This document shows positions 52,491-60,949 of a stretch of DNA of 64,000 nt, one piece after another; position 1 is the stretch's first letter; the number at the start of each line of letters is the position of its first letter. Under the pieces are notes generated by a model. It had not been told where the DNA came from. It did not search any database and was given only the letters and a program-made list of their open reading frames with translations. Location of the stretch: contig JAEZEZ010000019.1 in the NCBI GenBank assembly GCA_023432855.1, positions 1-64,000 of the forward strand, written 5' to 3'. Position numbers and translations under genes: made by a program. The DNA comes from Pseudomonadota bacterium. Its GTDB lineage: Bacteria > Pseudomonadota > Alphaproteobacteria > Caulobacterales > Caulobacteraceae.

Positions 52491-54284
52491 ATGCTGAAGG
52501 CCGCCGCCGCCGCGCTAGCTCTTACGCTCGCGCCTCTTTCCTTGGCTCATGCCCAGACCGCGCCAGCCGCGCCCCAGGTCAGCGCCGAGGACAGAGCGTT
52601 CGGCCAGTTGATTGCAGACTACGAGGCTTACGAACGGCGGGAGGATCCGTTCACGGCAGGACAGGAAGGCGACAAGGAGGCTCTCGCCCGACTGCCCGAC
52701 TTCTCAAGAGCGGGCGAGCTTCGCCGCCAAGCCGACTATCGGAAATTCGCCGAACGCCTGCAGCGCATTGATGCGACCCGGTTGTCGGGGCCCGACGCGC
52801 AGATGAATCACGCGTTTCTGGCGCGAGAGCTGAGGCGCGCCATCGAGCGGGTCGATTTCGACGGCGGCCGGCTGGCGTTCGACTCCGAGGGAGGCCCCAA
52901 CGGCTTCCTCAGCTACATGGGGTCCACCACGCGGATCGCGTCGCAGAGTGACGCCGAGGCCTATCTGGCGAGGCTTGCCCAGGCGCCGAAGGCCTTCGCC
53001 GACACGATGGAAGACGCGCGGCGCGGCGTGCGCACCGGCTTTACGCAGCCACGTTCAGTCGTCGAAAGCGCGATCGCCGTGATGCGCGCGGAAAACGCGA
53101 TCTGGCTTGACGAGGATCCCCTGCTCAAGCCCTTCGCGAGCCTGCCTTCAACAATACCCCCGGCGCAGCAGGAACTGTTGCGAAAGGAGTTGCGGGACCT
53201 GATCGCGACGGAAATCGTGCCGGCGCGCCGGGCCTTCCTCCGGATGGTGGAGACCGAATATCTTCCGCATGCCCGCGAGGGGCTGGGCGTCGGCAGCCTC
53301 AAAGGCGGCCAAGAGTATTACGCATTCCTGGCGCGTAGCTACACCACCACCGACATGACGCCCGAGCAGGTCCACCAGCTCGGCCTTCAAGAAGTGGCCC
53401 GCATTCGCGCGGAGATGGACGGGGTGATGCGCGAAGCCGGGTGGACCGGAGACTTCGCCGCCTTCCTGGCCTTCCTTCGAACTGATCCGCAGTTTTACGC
53501 CCAGTCCCGGGAGGACCTGCTCGAGAAGGCGTCGGAAATCGCCAAGCGGGCCGACGACAAGCTGCCGGCGCTGTTCCGCGAAAGCCTGCCGCGCCTGCCT
53601 TACGGCGTTCGCCCCGTACCGCGGGAGATCGAAGAACAGTACACGACCGGACGCTACAATAGCGGTTCGATGGAGCTCGGCGTAGCCGGCGGCTACATGG
53701 TCAACACCTCACGGCTGGACCAGCGCCCGCTTTATGAACTTCCTGCGCTCACCGTTCACGAGGCGGTTCCCGGGCATCACCTACAGATCGCCGTACAGCA
53801 AGAGCTCGGCGACCTTCCCTGGTTCCGACGCAACGCAGAGGTGACGGCCTTCGTGGAAGGTTGGGGTCTCTACGCCGAATTCCTCGGCATAGAGATGGGT
53901 ATCTATCGGACTCCTTATGAGCGCTTCGGCAAGCTCAGCTACGAGATGTGGCGCGCCTGCCGCCTGGTCGCCGACACCGGTATCCACGCCAAGGGGTGGA
54001 CGATCGAGCAGGCGCGAGCCTGCTTTCGGGACAATTCAGCCTTGGCCCCCCACAACATCGAAACAGAACTCCAGCGTTACATCGGCTGGCCCGGGCAGGC
54101 TCTGGCGTACAAGATCGGAGAACTGAAGTTCCGCGCATTGCGCAGTAAAGCCGAGGCGGCCCTCGGTGATCGTTTCGACGTCCGGGCGTTCCACGATTTC
54201 GTCCTCCGCGGCGGGCCCCTGCCAATGGATTTGCTGGAACAGCGCGTGGACGGCTGGATCGCGGCGCAGCGCGCCGGCTCCTGA
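52491..54284 (+). CDS. Second DUF885 family exported metallopeptidase-like protein
   Basis: 597 residues starting at the ATG with a signal peptide (MLKAAAAALALTLAPLSLAHAQ). HEAVPGHHLQI at residues 423-433 is the family zinc-site-like motif, and RYNSGSMELGVAGGYMVNTSRL and TAFVEGWGLYAEFLG surround it. It differs clearly from the DUF885 protein at 9511-11271, so the two are old paralogues. It should act in the periplasm on peptides. The reading frame is open 135 codons upstream, inside the Kef gene, which is a shadow. Confidence 0.9.
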   Translation: MLKAAAAALALTLAPLSLAHAQTAPAAPQVSAEDRAFGQLIADYEAYERREDPFTAGQEGDKEALARLPDFSRAGELRRQADYRKFAERLQRIDATRLSGPDAQMNHAFLARELRRAIERVDFDGGRLAFDSEGGPNGFLSYMGSTTRIASQSDAEAYLARLAQAPKAFADTMEDARRGVRTGFTQPRSVVESAIAVMRAENAIWLDEDPLLKPFASLPSTIPPAQQELLRKELRDLIATEIVPARRAFLRMVETEYLPHAREGLGVGSLKGGQEYYAFLARSYTTTDMTPEQVHQLGLQEVARIRAEMDGVMREAGWTGDFAAFLAFLRTDPQFYAQSREDLLEKASEIAKRADDKLPALFRESLPRLPYGVRPVPREIEEQYTTGRYNSGSMELGVAGGYMVNTSRLDQRPLYELPALTVHEAVPGHHLQIAVQQELGDLPWFRRNAEVTAFVEGWGLYAEFLGIEMGIYRTPYERFGKLSYEMWRACRLVADTGIHAKGWTIEQARACFRDNSALAPHNIETELQRYIGWPGQALAYKIGELKFRALRSKAEAALGDRFDVRAFHDFVLRGGPLPMDLLEQRVDGWIAAQRAGS

Positions 54285-54372
54285 GCGGCGCGTCGATTTC
54301 GTCTGGGGATAGTGTGACCTTCCACTGACTGTCCGTCACATTGTGGCCACACGCCCGGAGCATGAGGCCGCC

Positions 54373-54406
54373 GCGCGCGCCCTCTGACGCACATCGCGCG
54401 CTTTTT
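54373..54406 (+). terminator. Probable intrinsic terminator of the DUF885 gene
   Basis: GCGCGCG (54373-54379) and CGCGCGC (54395-54401) with a 15-base loop, followed by TTTTTGTTT from 54402. It lies 90 bases after the stop at 54284. Confidence 0.55.
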
Positions 54407-54446
54407 GTTTCCTCGGGCGTCCCCGTTTCAGACGAACAAGAAAAAT

Positions 54447-54701
54447 ATGGCTGACACGACCGGCGGTCCCTTCAGGCCGCACGAGGACCTGTCCGCGCGT
54501 AGCGCCGTTCTCGATATCGACATGGAAGTGAACCTTGCCCTGGGCCGCGCAGCCGCTCGTACCCTGAGGCAGATTTCACCTGAGGTCTCTGACATCTTCA
54601 GCACCTTCCTTCAGCGAGAGATCGACCGACTGAAGCTGTCCGGCCGCGGGGCTCCTGAAGTCGCGGCCATGCAGCTCCGGCAGTTCCTGCGCGAAGGCTG
54701 A
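54447..54701 (+). CDS. Small conserved-looking hypothetical protein
   Basis: 84 residues: MADTTGGPFRPHEDLSARSAVLDIDMEVNLALGRAAARTLRQISPEVSDIFSTFLQREIDRLKLSG and a short tail. It is soluble, mostly helical and without Cys. The ATG is directly downstream of an A-rich stretch (AACAAGAAAAAT), with no clear Shine-Dalgarno sequence. I do not recognise the family. A hairpin at 54777-54814 follows. Confidence 0.65.
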   Translation: MADTTGGPFRPHEDLSARSAVLDIDMEVNLALGRAAARTLRQISPEVSDIFSTFLQREIDRLKLSGRGAPEVAAMQLRQFLREG

Positions 54702-54776
54702 CCCCGATTGCGCGCCAGTCTCCGGACCGTCGCGCTCACTCTTGCCGCTGTGATAGTGCCGCAGCGGCTGCGTCGA

Positions 54777-54814
54777 CCGGGCCGCCCGCCCCCTCCCCCC
54801 ATAGGGCGGCCCGG
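54777..54814 (+). terminator. Perfect 11-bp hairpin downstream of the small gene
   Basis: CCGGGCCGCCC (54777-54787) and GGGCGGCCCGG (54804-54814) flank a pyrimidine-rich loop and are followed by TCCTTG. It is 20 bases before the glycosyltransferase ATG, so it could instead be a leader structure of that gene. Confidence 0.55.
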
Positions 54815-54833
54815 TCCTTGCAGTTCAACCCGC

Positions 54834-55817
54834 ATGTCTGACGCCAGGATTCCCCGACCCGACGTTGCCGCGGACAAGGCCGACCTCCTTTCGGTCAGCG
54901 TCGTCATCGCCACGTTCCGCAGGCCAGGCCCCTTGCTGCTAGCCGCTCGCTCGGTGCTTGCGCAGGAAGGGATCGTCCCTGGCGATATCGAGTTGATCAT
55001 CGTGGACAACGATCCCGCCGGATCGGCGGCTCCAGTATTCGACGAACTGGTCCGTCAGGCTTCGATCAAGACGCACCTCGTTCACGTTCGGGAGCCCGGG
55101 GTAGCTCGCGCGCGCAATGCCGGGGTCGCGGCTGCCCGGGGCGAGTTCATCGTCTTCCTCGATGACGACGAGGAAGCGCCGCCGACCTGGCTGGCCGCCC
55201 TCCTCAGGATTCAGGCCGAGACCAGCGCAGATGTCGTCTTCGGTCCGGTGCGGGCGTCACTGCCCGACGGAGTTCACGAGCATCGCGAGTACCTGGAGCG
55301 CTTCTTCTCCCGCTCCGGGCCGGATGTATCGGGCCCTCTCGACCTCTACTACGGCTGCGGCAACAGCCTGCTGCGGCGCTCAGCCCTGCCGGATCCGCTT
55401 GCGCCGTTCTCGACGTCCCGGGACCACACCGGCGGCGAGGATGACCTGCTTTTCGGCGCGATGCAGCAAGGCAGCGCGCGCTTTGCCTGGGCTCATGAAG
55501 CGTGGGTCTTGGAACATGTACCCGTCGATCGGGCGCGGCTCGGCTACGCCCTCCGCCGAGCATTCGCCTACGGGCAGGGCCCTGCCGAGGCCGCCCACGC
55601 CGAGGGACGCTGGGGGGCGATCCTTCGCTGGATGGCGATAGGCGCCATACAGGCCGCTGCCTACGGCGTTCAGGCCGCGCTGCAATGGCTGTTTCGCACT
55701 CCTGATCGGGCGGACGCCCTGGACCGTACGATGCGCGGCCTTGGGAAGCTGTTCTGGTTTCGCAGCCAGGAGTTTTACGGACGCGCCGCGCTGGGGACCG
55801 GCCGCGAGACATCCTGA
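54834..55817 (+). CDS. Family 2 glycosyltransferase
   Basis: 327 residues from the ATG at 54834 (the frame is open 42 codons upstream through a hairpin). The GT-A fold is clear: SVSVVIATFRRPGPLLLAARSVLAQ, IELIIVDNDPAGSAAPVF, and the metal-binding DDD in EFIVFLDDDEEAPPTWLAAL. GGEDDLLFGAMQQG is the acceptor-site ED pattern. A C-terminal helix pair (AILRWMAIGAIQAAAYGVQAAL) may touch the membrane. The sugar and acceptor are unknown; no other polysaccharide gene is near. Confidence 0.88.
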   Translation: MSDARIPRPDVAADKADLLSVSVVIATFRRPGPLLLAARSVLAQEGIVPGDIELIIVDNDPAGSAAPVFDELVRQASIKTHLVHVREPGVARARNAGVAAARGEFIVFLDDDEEAPPTWLAALLRIQAETSADVVFGPVRASLPDGVHEHREYLERFFSRSGPDVSGPLDLYYGCGNSLLRRSALPDPLAPFSTSRDHTGGEDDLLFGAMQQGSARFAWAHEAWVLEHVPVDRARLGYALRRAFAYGQGPAEAAHAEGRWGAILRWMAIGAIQAAAYGVQAALQWLFRTPDRADALDRTMRGLGKLFWFRSQEFYGRAALGTGRETS

Positions 55818-55867
55818 CCGGAACTGCGTACAGATGCGCCGGACTCAGCTTCGACGCGCCTCCTGCA

Positions 55868-56554
55868 ATGTCCCTGAACTTCGTCATTGAACCGCCCGTC
55901 AGACCGTCGGCGCCTGTTGCGGGAACGAGCGCACGCTTCCCGGTCGGCCGGATTTGGTGCGTTGGCCGCAACTATGCAGCGCACGCCAGGGAAATGGGGG
56001 GTGATGGGCGAGAGGCGCCATTCTTCTTCTCAAAACCGGGAGACGCTGTCGTCGAGAGCGGATCCGAGATCCCTTTTCCGCGGGACACGGAAGACCTGCA
56101 CCACGAAGTCGAACTGGTGTGCGCCATCGGGAAGGAAGGCGCCGACATCGCGGTCGATCGGGCGTTGGACCACGTGTTCGGTTATGCCGTGGGCATAGAT
56201 TTGACCCGGCGCGACCTCCAGGCGGAAGCGAAAGCCAGGGGGCGGCCCTGGGACATGGCCAAGGGTTTCGACAACTCGGCGCCCATATCGGAAATCCTTC
56301 CAGGCAACGGGCCGAAGGACAGCGGCAGGATCTGGCTCAGCGTCGATGGGATCGTGCGGCAGGAGGCTGACTTGTCGGACATGACCTGGAGTCCCGCCGA
56401 GGTGATCTCGGCCCTGTCGCGTACGATCACCCTCAAGGCCGGGGACCTTATATTTACAGGGACTCCTGAGGGTGTCGGGCCGGTTCGGCGGGGTCAGGTC
56501 GTGGAGGGCGGCGTCGACGGAGTAGGGACGATCTCGGTCACTGCCGGGCGCTGA
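55868..56554 (+). CDS. Fumarylacetoacetate-hydrolase family protein (fumarylpyruvate hydrolase-like)
   Basis: 228 residues. GRIWCVGRNYAAHAREMG, FFFSKPGDAVV, LHHEVELVCAIG (metal-binding Glu pair), GYAVGIDLTRRDLQAEAKARGRPWDMAKGFDNSAPI and DLIFTGTPEGVGPV match the FAH fold of the fumarylpyruvate/acylpyruvate hydrolase branch. It cleaves C-C bonds of beta-diketo acids with a divalent metal. It stands alone; the 3' end overlaps that of the convergent DUF1365 gene by 17 bases. Confidence 0.92.
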   Translation: MSLNFVIEPPVRPSAPVAGTSARFPVGRIWCVGRNYAAHAREMGGDGREAPFFFSKPGDAVVESGSEIPFPRDTEDLHHEVELVCAIGKEGADIAVDRALDHVFGYAVGIDLTRRDLQAEAKARGRPWDMAKGFDNSAPISEILPGNGPKDSGRIWLSVDGIVRQEADLSDMTWSPAEVISALSRTITLKAGDLIFTGTPEGVGPVRRGQVVEGGVDGVGTISVTAGR

Positions 56555-57356
56555 TCGGGCAGGCGGAGCGATCCATCGGGCTGTCAGGCGAAACGATCGT
56601 TACGCCCAGGGCGGGCGCGGGCGTCCGCCGGCGGTACCTCACGCCCTTCAGCCAGATCCGGAAGGCGCCCCACCCGATTCCCGCGACCACGGCGATCGTG
56701 TTGACCGGCCATCGCAGGACGGAATCGAGGAGCGTCCAGTCGTCGAACTCGCGACGGCGGCCCGTGAAGGAGGTGGCGATGAGCGGCCCATCCGCATCGG
56801 ACCCGTCGACGCGAACCGTCACGTCTTCGGCAGGGGGCCGGACGGCGAAGTCGTAGCTCATGGACATGTCCATGAAGGGCGAGACGAAGAAGGACTTCGC
56901 ACAACGCTGAAGGACGAGGTCGGCCGAGGCGGGGACCACGGGGATGACGTAGGCGTGGCGCTCTCCGAAGGTGTTGTTCACCTGGTAGATCAAAGCCGTC
57001 AGCCGACCGTCGTCGGCGTGGCAGAACCAAACTGACAGCGGGTTGAAGGCGAATCCGAAGACTCGCGGGATGCATAAGAGGCGGATGGGCCCATCCTGCG
57101 GAGAGATGCCGGCCTCGGCCAGCCGCGCCTGCGCCCAGCCGCGGAGGTCGCCGCTTCCGTCTCCGTGGTCGCCGTCGTGAAAGGCGACCAGGGCCCGGCG
57201 GTTGCGCCCGAAGAAGCGCAGGCGCCGGTCCAGCGTGTCCAGTTCGTCGAGATCCAGCAGCACCTGGAACAGGCGCTGGCGCAGCACGTGCGACTTCGGC
57301 CGCATCCGGCGATGGTAGACGGACCCCTCGTAAAGTCCGGACGCCAGGGCGCTCAT
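56538..57356 (-). CDS. DUF1365 family protein
   Basis: 272 residues: ALASGLYEGSVYHRRMRPKSHVLRQRLFQVLLDLDEL, then IRLLCIPRVFGFAFNPLSVWFCH, LIYQVNNTFGERHAYVIPV and KSFFVSPFMDMSMSYDF, which define DUF1365. It overlaps the upstream FAD oxidoreductase gene by four bases (ATGA). In other bacteria this pair is usually followed by a cyclopropane-fatty-acid-synthase-like methyltransferase and belongs to the RpoE/ChrR regulon; here the third gene is missing and a FAH gene lies convergent instead. A role in lipid modification is inferred from that context. Confidence 0.92.
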   Translation of the reverse strand: MSALASGLYEGSVYHRRMRPKSHVLRQRLFQVLLDLDELDTLDRRLRFFGRNRRALVAFHDGDHGDGSGDLRGWAQARLAEAGISPQDGPIRLLCIPRVFGFAFNPLSVWFCHADDGRLTALIYQVNNTFGERHAYVIPVVPASADLVLQRCAKSFFVSPFMDMSMSYDFAVRPPAEDVTVRVDGSDADGPLIATSFTGRRREFDDWTLLDSVLRWPVNTIAVVAGIGWGAFRIWLKGVRYRRRTPAPALGVTIVSPDSPMDRSACPISARQ

Positions 57357-58720
57357 CCGACCGCCTCGGCCTCCGGTCGCAGGTGGATGCGGCCGGATTC
57401 TTCGGCCACCCTCCAGGGGCGCCGCACGCCGCCCAGCGCCTCGGCGACGGCGAGCCCTGACTGGAGGCCGTCCTCATGGAAGCCGGAGCCGAAATAGGAT
57501 CCGCAGAACCAGGTGTTCCTCATGCCCTGTAACGACCACAGCCTGCGCTGGGCGCGTACGGCGGCTGCGTCGAACAGGGGATGCTCGTAGGTTTCGTCCC
57601 TCACCACGCTGCCCGTCGCCGGTTCGACAGCCGGGTTGAGCGTCACGAACAGCTGACGTGAGGCTGGCAGGCCCTGGAGCCGGTTCATCCAGTAGGTCAC
57701 GCACAGGTCCCCGCCTTCGGCCTCACCGCCGGACCGGCCGATATAATTCCAGCTGGACCAGCAGGACCGGCGTCTGGGCATGAGGCGGTCGTCGCCGTGC
57801 AGCACCGCCCGGTTGGGCGTGTATCGGAAGGCGCCGAGGAGGGAAGCTTCCAGCACGCTCGGATCCTCCAGCAGCCGCAGGGCCTCGTCCGCATGGGTGG
57901 CGACGACTACGTGGTCGAAGCGCCTGACCTCCCCACGGCCGTCGCGGACTTCGACACCGTTTCCCTCCCGGCGCACCGCCTCGGCGCCGAGGCCGATCCT
58001 GATCCGGTGAGCGTAGGCGGCGGTCAGCTTCTCCACGTAGGCGCGACTGCCGCCGACCACGGTGCGCCATTGCGGGCGCGCCTTGAGTGAAAGCAGGCCA
58101 TGGTTCTGGCAGAAGCGGATGAAGGCGGCGGCGGGGAACTCGCGAATCCTGACCGCCGAAGTGGACCAGATGGCCGCAGCCTGCGGCAGCAGGTGATCCT
58201 CCTGGAAAGCGCGTCCGTACCCTTGCTCACACAGGTAGTCGCCCAGCGAGGTCAGCCGCTGGTCGAGCGCGCAGCAGTCGTTCGGGGCCTCGCGGTAGAA
58301 CCGGACCAGGTCGGCAAGCATCGACCAGAAGCGCGGGCTCAGGAGATTGCGCTTCTGGGCGAACAGGGCGGCGGCGCTGTTGGATGAGTATTCCAGACGC
58401 CCGTCGTCGACCGAGACCCCGAAGGACATGTCCGAGCCGCGGGTGGCGACGCCCAGATGCTCGAACATCGCCGTCAGGTTCGGATAGTTCGCTTCGTTGT
58501 AGACGATGAACCCCGTGTCCACGGGGATCGGCCCGTCCGGCCCCGGAGCGTCGACCGTATGGCTGTGACCGCCCAGTCGCCCTTCGCGTTCGTACACCGT
58601 CACGCGATGGCGCTGGCTCAGCAGCCACGCCGCGGACATCCCCGAGATTCCTGAGCCGATCACGGCAATGTCCAGCGGCTTACGCGCGGGCGTGAAAGAA
58701 GGTGAGCTGTCGAAGGGCAC
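57353..58720 (-). CDS. FAD/NAD(P)-dependent amine-oxidase-like oxidoreductase of the RpoE/ChrR regulon
   Basis: 455 residues beginning (GTG) MPFDSSPSFTPARKPLDIAVIGSGISGMSAAWLLSQRHRVTVYEREGRLGGHSHTV, an FAD-binding Rossmann motif with a phytoene-desaturase/amine-oxidase-like second block. VDTGFIVYNEANYPNLTAMFEHLGV and WCGSYFGSGFHEDGL-like ends (FCGSYFGSGFHEDGLQSGLAVAEAL) are characteristic of the COG2907 family. It is the first gene of an operon with DUF1365, driven by the ECF11-type promoter at 58757-58784. The substrate is probably an unsaturated fatty acyl chain, by analogy with the R. sphaeroides regulon. Confidence 0.9.
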   Translation of the reverse strand: MPFDSSPSFTPARKPLDIAVIGSGISGMSAAWLLSQRHRVTVYEREGRLGGHSHTVDAPGPDGPIPVDTGFIVYNEANYPNLTAMFEHLGVATRGSDMSFGVSVDDGRLEYSSNSAAALFAQKRNLLSPRFWSMLADLVRFYREAPNDCCALDQRLTSLGDYLCEQGYGRAFQEDHLLPQAAAIWSTSAVRIREFPAAAFIRFCQNHGLLSLKARPQWRTVVGGSRAYVEKLTAAYAHRIRIGLGAEAVRREGNGVEVRDGRGEVRRFDHVVVATHADEALRLLEDPSVLEASLLGAFRYTPNRAVLHGDDRLMPRRRSCWSSWNYIGRSGGEAEGGDLCVTYWMNRLQGLPASRQLFVTLNPAVEPATGSVVRDETYEHPLFDAAAVRAQRRLWSLQGMRNTWFCGSYFGSGFHEDGLQSGLAVAEALGGVRRPWRVAEESGRIHLRPEAEAVG

Positions 58721-58756
58721 GGGATGCTCGCGTCATGGCCGGTGGCGGTCGCCTTT

Positions 58757-58784
58757 GATACGGTCGAGGCAACCCGCCGGATCA
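58757..58784 (-). promoter_or_regulatory. ECF11-type promoter for the FAD oxidoreductase-DUF1365 operon
   Basis: On the minus strand TGATCC (complement 58779-58784), 16 bases, CGTATC (complement 58757-58762). The TGATCC -35 box is that of RpoE targets in the ChrR system. The coding start is 37 bases beyond the -10 box. Confidence 0.8.
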
Positions 58785-58809
58785 GTCCCGGCGCGAAAGG
58801 CTCCGGAGG

Positions 58810-58837
58810 TGATCCGCCCGACCGCGAGCCGCGTAAC
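58810..58837 (+). promoter_or_regulatory. ECF11-type autoregulatory promoter of rpoE-chrR
   Basis: TGATCC (58810-58815), 16 bases, CGTAAC (58832-58837). It is the same design as the divergent promoter 26 bases away, with one change in the -10 box, so RpoE should drive its own operon as well. Confidence 0.8.
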
Positions 58838-58924
58838 AGGGGCATGAACGGGATTGCGCTCGCCTGTGACAGAAGCCTGTTTCCGCCGGCCGGACGTCCG
58901 CGCCTGGGCGCATGGACGTCAGCC

Positions 58925-59488
58925 ATGAGCGCTCCGCAGGATCCGGCGCCGGAGAACGCCGCGGCGCTGATACTGGCCATCGCCGCGCGCAACGACCGCG
59001 CGGCCTTCGCGGCCCTGTTCGAGCGGTTCGCTCCCCGGGTGAAGAGCTACATGCTGCGGTTGGGGGCGACTCCGGAGGCGGCGGAGGAACTTGCGCAGGA
59101 AGCCATGCTGACGGTCTGGCGGAAGGCGGCGCTGTTCGACCCCGCGCGCGCGGGCGCGTCGACCTGGATATTCGCCATAGCGCGCAACCTGCGCATAGAC
59201 GCGATCAGGCGCGAGCGCCGGCCTCGCATCGAGGACGACCCGACGGACGAGCCGCCACCCGAGCCGGCCGCCGACGCCGTGATCGCCGCCGCGGAGCGGG
59301 ATGTTCGACTGAGGAGCGCAATGGCGGCGCTCCCGAAGGAGCAGGCCGAGGTGATCCGTCTGTCGTTCTTCCACGACAAGCCTCATTCCGAAATCGCCGC
59401 CGATCTTCGCCTGCCCCTGGGCACGGTGAAATCGAGGCTCAGGCTGGCCCTGGGCCGCCTGCGAAGCCTGGTGGGAGACCTCGCGTGA
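58925..59488 (+). CDS. rpoE: ECF RNA polymerase sigma factor, RpoE/ECF11 type
   Basis: 187 residues from ATG 58925 (MSAPQDPAPENAAALILAIAARND). An in-frame ATG at 58844 would add 27 residues but coincides with the predicted transcription start. Region 2: AFAALFERFAPRVKSYMLRLGATPEAAEELAQEAMLTVWRK and STWIFAIARNLRIDAIRRERRP; region 4: EQAEVIRLSFFHDKPHSEIAADLRLPLGTVKSRLRLALGRLR. The GTGA overlap with chrR and the TGATCC promoters mark it as the sigma factor of the singlet-oxygen-type response. Confidence 0.92.
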   Translation: MSAPQDPAPENAAALILAIAARNDRAAFAALFERFAPRVKSYMLRLGATPEAAEELAQEAMLTVWRKAALFDPARAGASTWIFAIARNLRIDAIRRERRPRIEDDPTDEPPPEPAADAVIAAAERDVRLRSAMAALPKEQAEVIRLSFFHDKPHSEIAADLRLPLGTVKSRLRLALGRLRSLVGDLA

Positions 59489-60132
59489 CAATCGTCCATC
59501 ACCCTTCCGAAGCCCTGCTGATGGACTTCGCGGCCGGCAGCCTTGGCCAGGCGCGCTCCCTTGTGATCGCAGCCCACATCCATGCCTGCCCGCATTGCCA
59601 GGACATGGTCGAGGCGGCCGAAGCGGCCGGCGGAGCCCTGCTGGAGGACCTGCCTCCCAGCGAGATGGGACCCGACGCGCTGGAGCTCGCCATGGCCCGC
59701 ATCGAACGTCCCGCCCCCGGGCCGATCGAAACGCCGGCTCTCGCGCCGGCCCAGCCGGCCGACTGGATCCGCGTTCCGGTGGAGGTCCGCGAGGCGGTTC
59801 GTCACAAGCGGTGGGTCGCGCCCGGCGTGTGGGTGGCGCCGATCCGCCAGGGTCACGGCGAGCCTCTGTCCTACCTCCTGAGAGTGGGGCCGGGCATGCG
59901 CATGCCCCTCCACACGCACGAGGGAACGGAGCTGACCCTCATCCTGAAGGGCGCGTTCCAGGACGGCGACGCCGTCTTTGGGCCGGGCGACGTGGCCGAG
60001 GCTGACGACCACACCGAGCACAGCCCGCACATCCTTCCGGGTGGCGAATGCGTGTGTCTCGTGGCCTGTGACAACCGGCTGGTCGTTCGCGACTGGCTGG
60101 GCCGGATCGTCCAGACTTACGCAGGAATATGA
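59485..60132 (+). CDS. chrR: ChrR-family zinc anti-sigma factor with cupin domain
   Basis: 215 residues from a GTG that overlaps the rpoE stop. The N-terminal zinc-binding anti-sigma domain has His6, His31, Cys35 and Cys38 (HIHACPHC), the same ligand set and spacing as known for R. sphaeroides ChrR. A C-terminal cupin domain (about 95-205) has HTHEGTELTLILKGAFQDG and a later EHSPH, with the metal-site histidines. It holds RpoE inactive until singlet oxygen or a similar signal causes its loss or degradation. Confidence 0.95.
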   Translation: MTIVHHPSEALLMDFAAGSLGQARSLVIAAHIHACPHCQDMVEAAEAAGGALLEDLPPSEMGPDALELAMARIERPAPGPIETPALAPAQPADWIRVPVEVREAVRHKRWVAPGVWVAPIRQGHGEPLSYLLRVGPGMRMPLHTHEGTELTLILKGAFQDGDAVFGPGDVAEADDHTEHSPHILPGGECVCLVACDNRLVVRDWLGRIVQTYAGI

Positions 60133-60133
60133 G

Positions 60134-60949
60134 GTGTCCGGCGCGCTTCCTTTCCTGCTGATCCCGCTGGGGCTGTGCGGCGCCATGGCAGGCGCCTGGG
60201 CGGTGCAGAGGTCCGGCGGGAGCAGCGGCTGGATCGATTCGATCTGGTCCCTGGCCACCGGCGGGGCCTGCATCGCCTTCGCCCTCGTCACGCCCGGGTC
60301 AGAACCGAGTTCCCGGGCGTGGCTGGTCGCCGCCCTCGCCGCCGCGTGGTCGCTGCGCCTCGGCATTCACATCGCGAGACGCTCGCCGGGTCACGACGAT
60401 CCCCGCTACGCGCACCTGAAGCGGGAGTGGGGGTCCGCCTATCAGGCGCGCCTGTTCCGCTTCCTCCAGATCCAGGCTCTCGCCGGGGCGGCCCTGGCGC
60501 TGGCCGCGTGGCTGGCGGCGAGAAATCCCGAACCGGGTCTGACATGGCTGGACGCTGTCGGTGCGTTGGTCGCCGTCGCCGGCCTCGTCGGCGAGGGCGT
60601 CGCGGACTCCCAGCTGGCGGCGTTCAAGGCGAACCCTGCGAACCGGGGCGGGATCAACGACCGTGGACTCTGGGGCTGGTCGCGCCACCCGAACTACTTC
60701 TTCGAGTGTCTGTTCTGGCTGGGCATCGCGCTCATCGCCCTGAGCCCCTCGGGTGTCTGGGCCTGGGGCTGGGCCGCGCTGGGAGCGCCGGCGTTCATGG
60801 TCTGGCTTCTGACCCGGGTGTCCGGGATTCCGCCGCTGGAGGCTCACATGGAGCGCTCGCGCGGTCGGGCGTGGCGTGACTACGCGGCGCGCACCAGCCC
60901 CTTCCTTCCCCTGCCCCCCAGGGCTTCGGCCAAGGAGATCCTGCGATGA
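60134..60949 (+). CDS. DUF1295 (steroid-5-alpha-reductase-like) membrane protein
   Basis: 271 residues from a GTG directly after the chrR stop. About six membrane helices. The C-terminal GLWGWSRHPNYFFECLFWLGIALIAL and GIPPLEAHMERSRGRAWRDYAARTSPFLPLPP are the DUF1295/steroid reductase signatures, with the RHPNYF motif that binds NADPH in relatives. It is a usual member of RpoE/ChrR regulons and probably reduces a lipid double bond. It overlaps the DUF2177 gene by four bases. Confidence 0.9.
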   Translation: MSGALPFLLIPLGLCGAMAGAWAVQRSGGSSGWIDSIWSLATGGACIAFALVTPGSEPSSRAWLVAALAAAWSLRLGIHIARRSPGHDDPRYAHLKREWGSAYQARLFRFLQIQALAGAALALAAWLAARNPEPGLTWLDAVGALVAVAGLVGEGVADSQLAAFKANPANRGGINDRGLWGWSRHPNYFFECLFWLGIALIALSPSGVWAWGWAALGAPAFMVWLLTRVSGIPPLEAHMERSRGRAWRDYAARTSPFLPLPPRASAKEILR

